The notes beneath the pieces were generated by a model. The model saw only the letters and a program-made list of their open reading frames with translations, was not told the DNA's origin and did not search any database. A stretch of DNA of 64,000 nt. It comes from Companilactobacillus pabuli (GTDB taxonomy: Bacteria; Bacillota; Bacilli; Lactobacillales; Lactobacillaceae). Below are positions 1 to 7,035 of this stretch, piece after piece. Both the position numbers and the translations under genes were made by a program. How positions within the stretch are numbered: position 1 is the stretch's first letter; each line of letters begins with the position of its first letter. The stretch is from contig NZ_CP049366.1 in the NCBI RefSeq assembly GCF_014058425.1, positions 682,001-746,000 of the forward strand, in the 5' to 3' direction.

Positions 1-518
1 ACCATAAAACTGCTAAGTGGATCAACACAGTTATTTTGACACTGCAAAAAAAATATCAAATGACTAGATATAATGCTGTGGCACATTCCTGGGGCAATAA
101 CGCTGTTATGTATTATTTGTTCAAATATAGCGATAAAAAAAATCAACCGCAAATTAATTCATTAGTAAATATTGCGGCTCCAATGCAAGTGTTAAATAGA
201 GATATTTATCGACGTAATCCTTGGCGCTATTCTGATCAATTGACTAGAGATTTTGACAAATATACTCATCCAGATTCAGTTATGCGCCAGCTACATATTC
301 GAGAATTAAATATCATGGGACAACTTTCCAAAGAAGACCATTTTGATAAGGCAGTACCCGTTTCATCTGCAAAATCTTTGAAGAAGGTCTTTAAGGGACC
401 ACATCAAACTTACCAAGCTAGACTATTTACTGGACGTTTGGCAGAACACAGTGCTTTGACGAGAAGAAATCCCAAAGTATTGCATGATATTGAACATTTC
501 TTGTGGCGACGAAATTAA
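1..518 (+). CDS. DUF915-type alpha/beta hydrolase, 5' end cut by window edge
   Basis: The reading frame is open from the left edge, so the N-terminus lies outside the window; the internal TTG at 36 is probably not the start. The visible ~172 residues have a nucleophile elbow (A-H-S-W-G-N), an acidic segment (QLSKEDHFD) and a late His (AEHSALTRR), the Ser/Asp/His order of alpha/beta hydrolases. The spacing and the tail resemble the DUF915 lipase/esterase-like family common in lactobacilli, which are usually secreted or membrane-anchored; the signal region cannot be seen here. Substrate unknown. The family call is from motif recall, fairly confident for the fold and less so for the subfamily. 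Confidence 0.75.
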   Translation, partial: HKTAKWINTVILTLQKKYQMTRYNAVAHSWGNNAVMYYLFKYSDKKNQPQINSLVNIAAPMQVLNRDIYRRNPWRYSDQLTRDFDKYTHPDSVMRQLHIRELNIMGQLSKEDHFDKAVPVSSAKSLKKVFKGPHQTYQARLFTGRLAEHSALTRRNPKVLHDIEHFLWRRN

Positions 519-610
519 AAGAACAGATTCTCCATAACAAATTCATTGTTTAGTCACATTTATCCTTTAAAGTATTTTTTGAATGAAAATCTTAAATGGT
601 AGGTGACGCA

Positions 611-763
611 ATGAGTTTTTTGAAAATGATAATTATTTTTGTCTTAGGATTATTTTTATTGGTTTATGCAGGACATGTTAAAAGTCGTTTTATATCAAAA
701 TCGTTATTCGCTTGTGGAACTTTGAGCGTTTTGATGGCTATGTACATTGCTTGGCCAAAATAA
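611..763 (+). CDS. Small hydrophobic membrane protein (50 aa)
   Basis: An ATG at 611 follows an AGGTGA-like ribosome site and opens 50 codons. The protein has two hydrophobic stretches (about residues 4-20 and 31-47) separated by a short basic turn (HVKSR), a two-helix hairpin with positive charges between the helices. It lies 92 bp after the hydrolase and converges on the ACT-domain gene. No family recognised. Coding potential is plausible because of the ribosome site and clean membrane pattern, but it is short. Confidence 0.55.
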   Translation: MSFLKMIIIFVLGLFLLVYAGHVKSRFISKSLFACGTLSVLMAMYIAWPK

Positions 764-782
764 AAAGCCCTCATTGAGAGCT
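764..782. terminator. Weak convergent hairpin
   Basis: AGCCCTC and GAGAGCT arms around an ATT loop sit between the small membrane protein and the convergent ACT-domain gene, with only short A/T runs. Imperfect (one mismatch), so weakly supported. Confidence 0.3.
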
Positions 783-1216
783 TATTCGATCGCAACTAGT
801 TGGACATTTTCGACTGAATCTGACAGTTGGAGTGTGTCGATTAAATCATCCATAGTTCCGTTTAGATGACTGATATCTAGAGAAATAACAACTGTCGCAA
901 TATTGTGAATTGGGATATTTTGATTAATAGTTAAAATAGAAGCATTCAATTCCGAAATATCGACCAAAACTTTTGAGAGAGTACCTTGTTGATGCTTTAA
1001 CATCATTGAGATGACAGCCTTACGCTCATTTCTCTCTTCATCTGGCTTAAAAACTAAGTCTTTATATTTATAATATGTACCACGACTGATACCCACAACC
1101 TTTACGGCTTCACTAACGTTGTGGACTTTTTTTGTCTCTAGTAAATTACGTGCCTCAATAACTTTTTCAAATGATTCAGGAAGAATAGAGCTATCAACTA
1201 TATAATATTTTTCCAT
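782..1216 (-). CDS. ACT domain protein, UPF0735/PheB family
   Basis: 144 residues. The N-terminal part contains a short helix-turn-helix-like segment (EAVKVVGISRGTYYKYKD, about residues 37-54), followed by an ACT domain (about 66-144) with the usual opening (HQQGTLSKVL) and core strand (ATVVISLDIS). This matches the small PheB/UPF0735 proteins of Firmicutes, thought to bind an amino acid, probably phenylalanine, and to act in regulation; no catalytic activity is established. ATG start with AAGGAG about 7 nt upstream. Monocistronic. Family call is confident, ligand is inferred. Confidence 0.85.
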   Translation of the reverse strand: MEKYYIVDSSILPESFEKVIEARNLLETKKVHNVSEAVKVVGISRGTYYKYKDLVFKPDEERNERKAVISMMLKHQQGTLSKVLVDISELNASILTINQNIPIHNIATVVISLDISHLNGTMDDLIDTLQLSDSVENVQLVAIE

Positions 1217-1354
1217 AATAAACTCCTTAAGCGAATCGGTATCTTCTTCAGTATATCATTGGATTTTGTCGTTGGAATTAATTTCTAAAAAATTGTTTCA
1301 ACTGTTATAAAGTGCCGTTTTTTGCTATTCTATTGTTGATTGGAGATGTTAATT

Positions 1355-2047
1355 TTGAAAACCTTAGTAGTAGTGTCACACCCAGAAATCAATAATTCAC
1401 AGACACAACAGTTTTTGTTGCAAGGTGCTAAATTGCAAGACGTGACTTGGCATCATGTAGAAGAATTGTCAGAAATTGATGTCGAAAAAGAACAAGCCTT
1501 GCTAAAGGAACATGATCGAATTATTTTTCAATTTCCTTTGTATTGGTATGCGGCTCCAGAAGGTTTAAAACATTGGGAAGACAACGTTTTGACGAGAAAC
1601 TTTGTCTACGGCGATGGTGATGATAATTTAGCTGAAAAGGAATTTGGTATCGTTGTCAGTACTGGTATGCCTCTAAAAGACTTTCAACGTGGCGGCAGTG
1701 AAAATGTGACGATCGATGAGATAATGGCACCTTATTTTGCTATTGCTCAACGCGCTAAGATGAAGATTTTGCCTGTCTTTACGATAGCTCAATTCCAATA
1801 TTTGCAAGAAAATGAGCAGATGCAGTTGTTGATTGATTATCAACGCTTTCTAACGCAACAATATCCCGATAGTTTACAAAATCGTCAATTGTGGTTTGAA
1901 AGAGAATTTGCTGATCGATTTAAAAATTTTGATGGAACGAATTGCAATGAATGTGAAACAATTTTGAGTACCTTTATCCAGCAACGAGAGGACATTTCAC
2001 AATTGAAGAGCACTATTAGTTTAATCAAACAAGGTGAGGATGAATAA
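1355..2047 (+). CDS. NAD(P)H-dependent quinone reductase/oxidoreductase, flavodoxin-like fold
   Basis: Member of the MdaB/NQO1-like flavoprotein family, which reduces quinones or other electrophiles with NAD(P)H and FMN/FAD in the cytoplasm. Visible: first beta strand and phosphate-binding loop (VVVSHPEINNSQTQ), the family hallmark FQFPLYWYAAPEGLK-W around residues 60-75, and FVYGDG near 85. I chose TTG 1355 because GGAG lies 9 nt upstream; longer in-frame starts (1340, 1346) leave no room for a ribosome site. 230 residues, somewhat long for the family because of a C-terminal helical extension. A 59-codon gene follows after 2 nt, so the two are probably co-transcribed. Physiological substrate unknown. 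Confidence 0.82.
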   Translation: MKTLVVVSHPEINNSQTQQFLLQGAKLQDVTWHHVEELSEIDVEKEQALLKEHDRIIFQFPLYWYAAPEGLKHWEDNVLTRNFVYGDGDDNLAEKEFGIVVSTGMPLKDFQRGGSENVTIDEIMAPYFAIAQRAKMKILPVFTIAQFQYLQENEQMQLLIDYQRFLTQQYPDSLQNRQLWFEREFADRFKNFDGTNCNECETILSTFIQQREDISQLKSTISLIKQGEDE

Positions 2048-2049
2048 TT

Positions 2050-2229
2050 ATGAGTGAAACTGGTCAATGGTTAAGTCAAACAGTTAATGATTTATCTACT
2101 AAACAGACTCAATATGAAAATCGGGCCTTTTTGGTAGCAATGAAAAAAGTGATTGAAGAACAAAATCAACGTCAAACACAATTAGAAGGCGAAGTTGATG
2201 GCCGACTTTGGAATCATGAGCAATGGTAA
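2050..2229 (+). CDS. Small helical protein (59 aa) co-transcribed with the oxidoreductase
   Basis: ATG 2050 lies 2 nt after the oxidoreductase stop, with a GGTGAGGATG ribosome-site-like stretch inside the upstream gene's end. The product is polar, Gln/Glu-rich and predicted helical (KKVIEEQNQRQTQLEGEVDGR), with no signal or membrane segment, ending in NHEQW. No known family recognised. Tight coupling and the terminator just behind its stop support it as the last gene of a two-gene operon. Function unknown; an accessory to the reductase is only a guess. Confidence 0.6.
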   Translation: MSETGQWLSQTVNDLSTKQTQYENRAFLVAMKKVIEEQNQRQTQLEGEVDGRLWNHEQW

Positions 2230-2230
2230 A

Positions 2231-2264
2231 AAATAATCCACCTAGTATTAGGCGGATTATTTTT
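2231..2264. terminator. Bidirectional terminator
   Basis: AATAATCCACCT pairs with AGGCGGATTATT around a short loop, followed by a T-run on the + strand and preceded by A-rich DNA for the - strand. It separates the oxidoreductase operon from the convergent B3/B4 gene. Confidence 0.8.
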
Positions 2265-2265
2265 G

Positions 2266-2973
2266 TTATTTAGCAAAGATGAATTCTGGATTGTCTCGAG
2301 TAAGAATCGTTAAGTCATTGATGTCGATATTCAAATAATCATGGAATCGTTTTTCTAATTGATGAGCAGCTGCTAAATGATCATCATTTCTTTCGGGTTG
2401 AATATTTTCCATGTAGAATAGGAGATTCTTAGTTTTGTCAGTATCAGCTACACGGGCACTGTCACGCCAAGCCCAGCAACGTGAAATTACATCTTGATCG
2501 TCACGATAGATTATCTCACCAGGTAAAGCCTTTTCGACTTCATCTTCACCGATTGGAGTGAAGGTTTCGCCACCTTTAGCAACGGTCAAGTGGACATCAC
2601 CAACAATTTTATCTAAATCTTCAGCGGCAATTGGGAAAGCATATTCTAATGATACGGAATTGTAGACGTCAACGACCGGATTGATATTGCCTACGCCTTT
2701 GTTATTTTTAGCCCGCTTTAAGAGGTTTTCTACGGCATTACGAGCACCTTTTTTAGTTTTGAACTTACGATAAGCATCACGCCAAGCTTTGACTACTGGA
2801 TTAGCACTGATTGGGTCATCGGGTACCCATTTTTTGGCAATTTCGTTAGCATTTTGAATTAGGTCATTAGGGACCTTTTGGTCTTTATTGTCTACATTGT
2901 GGGCTGTCATTACGGCAATTTTTACATCAGGAAACAAATCCCAAAAGGCTTGATCAATAATAATTTTTTGCAT
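2266..2973 (-). CDS. B3/B4 tRNA-binding-domain protein (PheRS beta editing-like), copy 1
   Basis: 235 residues. The core matches the free-standing B3/B4 domain that in phenylalanyl-tRNA synthetase beta carries the editing site: W-R-x-A-x-R-x-F-x-T-K-K-G-A-R near residues 65-80, then INPVVDVYNSVSLEY, and the late PGEIIYRDD...ISRCWAWRDS segment. Free-standing relatives are abundant in Firmicutes; their substrate is mostly unproven (trans-editing or amino acid/nucleotide binding are proposals). ATG with GGAGG upstream. A clear paralogue in opposite orientation begins at 6174; the two share the KKGAR, INPxVDxYNSVSL and PGEIIY blocks. Confidence 0.82.
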   Translation of the reverse strand: MQKIIIDQAFWDLFPDVKIAVMTAHNVDNKDQKVPNDLIQNANEIAKKWVPDDPISANPVVKAWRDAYRKFKTKKGARNAVENLLKRAKNNKGVGNINPVVDVYNSVSLEYAFPIAAEDLDKIVGDVHLTVAKGGETFTPIGEDEVEKALPGEIIYRDDQDVISRCWAWRDSARVADTDKTKNLLFYMENIQPERNDDHLAAAHQLEKRFHDYLNIDINDLTILTRDNPEFIFAK

Positions 2974-3092
2974 TGGAATCCCTCCATTATTCTTTTGATT
3001 TCATTATATAATTTTTTTAGAAAAAGAAAGCGATTAATTTGACTGCCTGTTATTCATATAGTAACATTCGTGATGAAAATGGAGGTAGGATG

Positions 3093-3950
3093 ATGAAATA
3101 TTTATTAACTGGAGCAACGGGTCATTTGGGTGGCCATATTTTTAATGAATTAATTAAATTAGTGCCAAGTAGTGATATTACAGTTGGAGTTCACACAATT
3201 TCTAAAGCTAAATCTTTGTCAGAAGCTGGAGCAAAGGTTGTTGGAATTGATTTTTTAAAAGAAAATACTTTATTAGAAGCTTTTAAAAATATCGATGTTT
3301 TAATTTACGTTCCAAGTAAGAGTCATGACAGCTTCAGTCGTGTTAGCGAATTAGAAAATGTTTTGACAGCTGCTAAGAAAGTAAATGTTGGACATATTTT
3401 ATCGATGGGCTTTATTGCTGATCAAGTTAATAATCCTTTTGATTTGTCTGCCTTTTACGGTTACTTACCACGTCGATTAGCTTCAAGTGGCATTCCATAT
3501 ACTATTTTGCGTAATGCTTTGTATGCCGATCCTTTAGTACCTTATTTACCAGAACTGATTGAACGTCAAAATGTAATTTATCCAGTGAAGGATCAGGCCT
3601 TGTCGTTTATCAGCTTACAAGATAGTGCTCGAGCCTTTGCCAAAGTTGCTAGCGAAAAGACTTTGCTACAAAATGGAAGAATTTATACATTAACGCAATC
3701 AAGAAATTATACGATGCCTCAGTTAGCCGAAGTTTTAAGCACAGTTTCTGGTAGCAAAATTGGTTATCAACCAGTTAGTCTTGATGAATTTGCTCAAATA
3801 TATAATCAAGACAATGAGGGACACATGCTGTCTTCCATGTATGCTGCTGGGGGCTTAGGTTTGTTAGATGTGGTCAGTTCTGACTATCAAACGATTATGG
3901 GACATCCAGCTCAAGATTTGATGGATTTTTTAAACAATAATTACAAATAA
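3093..3950 (+). CDS. NmrA-like NAD(P)-binding protein (atypical SDR)
   Basis: Begins with the Rossmann motif LLTGATGHLGGH, placed at residues 4-15 if translation starts at ATG 3093. GGAGG lies 7 nt before 3093 and only 4 nt before the ATG at 3090, so 3093 is preferred. 285 residues, typical for the NmrA/YtfG-type atypical SDRs that act as NAD(P)H-dependent quinone reductases or redox sensors. The YxxxK catalytic pair of classical SDRs is not evident; the mid-region PYTILRNALYAD motif is typical of the NmrA/QOR2 group. Monocistronic; no nearby partner suggests a substrate. Confidence 0.8.
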   Translation: MKYLLTGATGHLGGHIFNELIKLVPSSDITVGVHTISKAKSLSEAGAKVVGIDFLKENTLLEAFKNIDVLIYVPSKSHDSFSRVSELENVLTAAKKVNVGHILSMGFIADQVNNPFDLSAFYGYLPRRLASSGIPYTILRNALYADPLVPYLPELIERQNVIYPVKDQALSFISLQDSARAFAKVASEKTLLQNGRIYTLTQSRNYTMPQLAEVLSTVSGSKIGYQPVSLDEFAQIYNQDNEGHMLSSMYAAGGLGLLDVVSSDYQTIMGHPAQDLMDFLNNNYK

Positions 3951-4018
3951 GTAGCTTTTTTGAATCAACGTGTCATCTTGTTGTATGATAGACAGCATAT
4001 TGTGTAAGAGGTGATACT

Positions 4019-4678
4019 ATCAAAAATTCAATCCAAACTAGGATTATTGGGTTAGTCTCTGGTTTGATTTTAAATGCTTTTGGAAATGGTCTGTGTATTT
4101 CAGCTGACATGGGTAGTGGTTTATGGACGGCTTCGGCAGTCAATATGACTAAATGGTTTGGTTGGAATACAGGACTATTGTTATTTATTATTGGAGTTAT
4201 CAATGCAATCACTAATCAGTTTTTGATCAAGAGATTAGATGTAAGACGTCTGATTGGTGAAGTACTCTATGTTATGTTTTTCAGTTATTTTGTAAATGTG
4301 TTTACTAATTTACTCAATTTCTTAGGCGTACCGAGTTTGCCAATTTTTATTAGAATTATTTTATCTTGTTTAGGCGTAGTCTTTTTCTGCGTGGCAATTT
4401 CTCTATATCAGAGAGCTAATATTGTAATGCATCCAAATGATGATACGACTAATATTTTGAGATTCTTGTATTTGAAAGGTAATTCGACGGCAGCTCAAAT
4501 TATTGATTTTATCCCACCAATTATTATTATCATTGTAGCCGGAATTGCTATTGGTCAAGTTTATTCAGTTAATATTGGAACCATCTTCTCCTTTGTTTTT
4601 AATGGGATTTTGATAGCTAGTGCTGATAAATGGATTTGGCCAGCATTAAAGCATAATTTTAAAACAAAAAATAATTAG
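4019..4678 (+). CDS. YczE/YitT-like integral membrane protein with apparent ATC start
   Basis: About 219 residues with five or so hydrophobic segments and an N-terminal glycine/alanine-rich helix followed by ISADMGSGLWTA, which resembles the KADLGxxPWD signature of the YczE/YyaS family. Function in the family is not settled (some members influence secretion or lipopeptide export). The first canonical start in frame, TTG 4064, falls inside the first membrane helix. The frame stays open upstream, and AAGAGGTGA at 4006-4014 is ideally placed only for the ATC at 4019, giving I/M-KNSIQTRIIGL as N-terminus. So this is a non-canonical start, a mutated start, or a sequencing error. Last residues are basic and cytoplasmic-like. 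Confidence 0.65.
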   Translation: MKNSIQTRIIGLVSGLILNAFGNGLCISADMGSGLWTASAVNMTKWFGWNTGLLLFIIGVINAITNQFLIKRLDVRRLIGEVLYVMFFSYFVNVFTNLLNFLGVPSLPIFIRIILSCLGVVFFCVAISLYQRANIVMHPNDDTTNILRFLYLKGNSTAAQIIDFIPPIIIIIVAGIAIGQVYSVNIGTIFSFVFNGILIASADKWIWPALKHNFKTKNN

Positions 4679-4723
4679 TTTTGTGATATTTGGCAATTCA
4701 ATGAAATTTCTACCTAGAAGTTA

Positions 4724-4758
4724 TATAATGTAAATACGGAACTTGGTAAACGCTTACA
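4724..4758 (+). promoter_or_regulatory. Promoter -10 with downstream cre-like site
   Basis: TATAAT at 4724-4729 is followed at 4745-4758 by GGTAAACGCTTACA, matching 13 of 14 positions of the CcpA consensus TGWAANCGNTNWCA. The site would lie about 10-25 nt into the transcript of the gene at 4811, a repressing position. The -35 is not convincing. A GGAACT/AGTTCT hairpin surrounds the cre in the leader. CcpA control is inference. Confidence 0.55.
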
Positions 4759-4810
4759 TAAAGGCGCAGTTCTGTCGAGAGATTAATAATTAATTAGGTG
4801 GTGCGTATTG

Positions 4811-5086
4811 ATGAAACTAAATGACAATACTGAAGCAAAGAAAGTTTTATCGGAGCTATATACCGATATTAATAATCAAAAAGACATCGACAAAGAAGAT
4901 TATTCTAAAGATTTTGTTCTAAAAACATATAATTTGTTGAATAAGAATTATTCTTTCCAATACTTGTTTAGCCGATTGCGAGATGACAGAAACGTTCAAG
5001 CCACACTTGCTGAATTGGAAAATGGTGAAGACTATATCGAACAAATTGACCAATTTGCCCATAATGTAAACTTTGCAATCCATTAA
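4811..5086 (+). CDS. Hypothetical small acidic helical protein (91 aa)
   Basis: ATG 4811 has AGGTGGTG 7 nt upstream; the in-frame TTG at 4808 is less well placed. The product is soluble, acidic and predicted all-helical (residues 5-20, 30-45, 48-60, 68-85), with no signal peptide. Size and helical layout are loosely like class II bacteriocin immunity (EntA_Immun-type) proteins, but no bacteriocin gene is adjacent and the match is weak, so I leave it unnamed. It has its own promoter with a candidate CcpA site and its own terminator, hence a single-gene unit that may be carbon-regulated. Confidence 0.7.
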   Translation: MKLNDNTEAKKVLSELYTDINNQKDIDKEDYSKDFVLKTYNLLNKNYSFQYLFSRLRDDRNVQATLAELENGEDYIEQIDQFAHNVNFAIH

Positions 5087-5095
5087 TATAATAAA

Positions 5096-5130
5096 AAATT
5101 AGCAACGAATGAAGGTTGCTAATTTTTTTA
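5096..5130 (+). terminator. Rho-independent terminator
   Basis: Perfect 9-bp stem ATTAGCAAC/GTTGCTAAT with an 8-nt loop and a following T-run, just behind the 91-residue gene. Confidence 0.88.
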
Positions 5131-5137
5131 TTTATAC

Positions 5138-5161
5138 ATTTTGTTGCAAATGCAATAAAAT
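5138..5161. promoter_or_regulatory. 24-bp palindromic operator of the MarR operon
   Basis: ATTTTGTTGCA, a 2-bp centre, then TGCAATAAAAT: 11-bp arms with 10 of 11 positions complementary. It covers the likely -35 (TTGTTG, 5141-5146), which is 18 bp from a -10 of TATACA (5165-5170). Size and place are those expected of an autoregulatory MarR site for the gene starting at 5201; the binding claim is inference. Confidence 0.65.
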
Positions 5162-5200
5162 AATTATACAATACAATTTGTTTAGAAGAGAGGTATTTTT

Positions 5201-5653
5201 GTGGTAGATATTTTGAGATCAATTGGAGTGATTGCTAGGTCGTTGGATTCAATCAGTAATATTGAATTTAAACAATACGATTTAACTAAAGGCCAGTATC
5301 TATACTTAGCAAGAATTTACGAGCATCCCGGCATTATTCAAGAAAAAGTAGCTGAAATGATCAAAGTTGATCGAACAACTGCGGCTCGTGCAATCAAAAA
5401 GCTTGAGAGTAATGGTTTTATCGTCCGTAAACAGTCTCCAGACAATAAAAAAGAAAAGAAACTTTACGTGACTAAAAAAGGTAAAGAAACTTATCCGATT
5501 TTATCTCGTGAAGAAAATTATTCTAATGAGATTGCCTTAAGTGGGCTATCAGATAGTCAAAAAGAGCAGGTCTTTGAACTTTTGGAAGTGGTTGAAAAAA
5601 ATATTTCTGAAAACTGGGAATACGTTAAAAAAGGTAATAAGCGGGTGTATTGA
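5201..5653 (+). CDS. MarR-family transcriptional regulator
   Basis: 150 residues with the MarR winged-helix pattern: TKGQYLYLARIYEHPGIIQEKVAEMIKVDRTTAARAIKKLESNGFIVR (helix-turn-helix, about 35-80) and the wing (QSPDNKKEKKLYVTKKGK, about 83-100), flanked by dimerisation helices. GTG start at 5201 with AGAGAGG 7 nt upstream. It opens an operon with a PaiA-like acetyltransferase (stop and start overlap, TGATG at 5651-5655) and a B3/B4 protein. The upstream 24-bp palindrome suggests autoregulation; the likely signal may be a polyamine or other amine if the acetyltransferase assignment is right (inference). Confidence 0.9.
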   Translation: MVDILRSIGVIARSLDSISNIEFKQYDLTKGQYLYLARIYEHPGIIQEKVAEMIKVDRTTAARAIKKLESNGFIVRKQSPDNKKEKKLYVTKKGKETYPILSREENYSNEIALSGLSDSQKEQVFELLEVVEKNISENWEYVKKGNKRVY

Positions 5654-6171
5654 TGATAAAACTTATTAAATGTACGCCAGAAGATGTTGAAGCCTTGCAA
5701 AATATCAGTATTGAGACTTTTTCAGCAACTTTTGGTCCTTATAATACGGAAGCAAATTTAAAAGGTTATTTAAAAAAGGCCTATGATATTAAGATTTTAC
5801 AGCAAGAATTAAGCAATCCGAATTCCGAGTTCTATTTTGCTTATGAAGATAGTAAAATTGCTGGATATTTAAAAATTAATATTTTAGATGCTCAAAGCGA
5901 AAAAATGGCCGATAATTTTTTGGAAGTTCAACGAATCTATGTCAGAGAGAATTTTAAACGTCACGGCATTGGCAAAAAAATGCTGGAATTTGCTGTTAAA
6001 AGAGCCAGTGATTTAGGCAAAAATCGTTTATGGCTAGGTGTATGGGAGAAAAACTTTGCGGCTCAAAAATTTTATTATTCTCTAGGTTTTGAGAAGTATA
6101 GTTCTCATCGCTTTACGATGGGTGATTCAGTACAAATAGATTTCATTTTAAAAAAAGAATTGAGGAAATAG
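5653..6171 (+). CDS. GNAT N-acetyltransferase, PaiA-like (spermidine/spermine acetyltransferase type)
   Basis: 172 residues, the same length as Bacillus PaiA. GNAT features: acceptor-side opening (ISIETFSATFGPYNT), substrate strand (IAGYLKINI), motif A with the acetyl-CoA loop (RIYVRENFKRHGIGKKML, about residues 97-114), the WLGVWEKN motif near 130 and FYYSLGFEKYSSH with the late Tyr. The F-G-x-Y-N, E-x-x-R-I-Y-V, WLGVWExN and H-x-F-x-M-G-D positions follow the PaiA pattern, so polyamine acetylation is a reasonable call but not proven. ATG 5653 shares its A with the MarR TGA stop, so translational coupling is likely. Confidence 0.8.
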   Translation: MIKLIKCTPEDVEALQNISIETFSATFGPYNTEANLKGYLKKAYDIKILQQELSNPNSEFYFAYEDSKIAGYLKINILDAQSEKMADNFLEVQRIYVRENFKRHGIGKKMLEFAVKRASDLGKNRLWLGVWEKNFAAQKFYYSLGFEKYSSHRFTMGDSVQIDFILKKELRK

Positions 6172-6173
6172 TA

Positions 6174-6887
6174 ATGACAAAAGTAGTTATAGATAAAGAA
6201 TTTTTTGAGTTATTCCCAGAAGCACAAATCAGTACTTTAACGATTCATGGGATTGACAATCATGTAGATGAAAAAGACAATCCGTATTTTGCCAAATTGT
6301 TGCACGAAGGTTCAGAAGAATCGAAGAAGTTTATCACCAATGATGTTTTCCGTGAAAATGATGTGATTGCTCAATGGCGTCAAGCCTTTCGTCAATTCAA
6401 GACTAAAAAAGGCGCTCGTTGTTCAATTGAAGCTTTGTTAAAACGGGTCAGTCAAGGGCATGAATTCTCACCAATCAATCCATTAGTTGATATTTACAAT
6501 AGTGTTTCTCTAAAATATGGTGTTCCTTGTGGTGGAGAAAATATCAATGCTTTTGATGGTGACATGCATTTGGGAGAAGCTAAAGGTGGCGAAGGTTTTA
6601 AACCATTGGGTGCAACTGAAGATTCACCAGCTTTACCAGGAGAAATTATTTATTATGATAATTCCGGTGCTATCTGTCGTTGTCTTAACTGGCGTGAAGC
6701 CCAAAGAACTATGTTGACGGAAGATACAACTGATTCTGTTTTGGTTGTTGAAGCCATCAATGAAGAACAAGCCAAACGTGCTAGTGAAGCAATCGAAGAA
6801 TTAAAAGAATTAACTGAGAAGTATTTCAAGGTTGATGGTAAGATTGAGCATTTAACAAAAGATCATCCAGAAACTGAACAATTATAG
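6174..6887 (+). CDS. B3/B4 tRNA-binding-domain protein (PheRS beta editing-like), copy 2
   Basis: 237 residues; third gene of the MarR operon, 2 nt after the acetyltransferase stop with GAGGAAA as ribosome site. Shares with the copy at 2266-2973 the W-R-Q-A-F-R-Q-F-K-T-K-K-G-A-R stretch, INPLVDIYNSVSLKY, the GDMHLGEAKGGEGFKPLG loop and PGEIIYYDN. The two differ mainly at the termini and after residue 160, so the duplication is old. Link with an amine acetyltransferase and a MarR regulator suggests detoxification or quality control of an amino acid-like compound, but that is inference. Confidence 0.82.
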   Translation: MTKVVIDKEFFELFPEAQISTLTIHGIDNHVDEKDNPYFAKLLHEGSEESKKFITNDVFRENDVIAQWRQAFRQFKTKKGARCSIEALLKRVSQGHEFSPINPLVDIYNSVSLKYGVPCGGENINAFDGDMHLGEAKGGEGFKPLGATEDSPALPGEIIYYDNSGAICRCLNWREAQRTMLTEDTTDSVLVVEAINEEQAKRASEAIEELKELTEKYFKVDGKIEHLTKDHPETEQL

Positions 6888-6896
6888 AATAAAAAT

Positions 6897-7010
6897 TCCG
6901 GACTAGACAGTGGTTCATATATCTTTATGACCAAACAAATAAGCATCAATTCAGATAAATAGTTAATCGCAAATCGACTATATCTGAATTGATGCTATTT
7001 TGATTTATTG
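6897..7010 (+). repeat. Family B repeat, copy B1 (long hairpin with conserved flank)
   Basis: Perfect 16-bp arms AGCATCAATTCAGATA (6942-6957) and TATCTGAATTGATGCT (6981-6996) around a 23-nt loop, preceded by the conserved flank TTCCGGACTAGA...TGGTTC...TATATCTTTATGACCAAAC and followed by ATTTTGATTT. The same hairpin and flank recur at 18074, 27268 (both inverted) and 32455. The TTCCGGACTAGA block is identical to the segment that follows the family A module at 32408, so this copy looks like a composite that has lost its A part. It could also end transcription between the convergent neighbours. Confidence 0.85.
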
Positions 7011-7035
7011 GAATAAATAAAGTAAGGTAATTTTT

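Noticed and set aside
4811-5086. Bacteriocin immunity protein
   Set aside because: Size and helical content fit, but no bacteriocin precursor or transporter is adjacent and no motif supports it.
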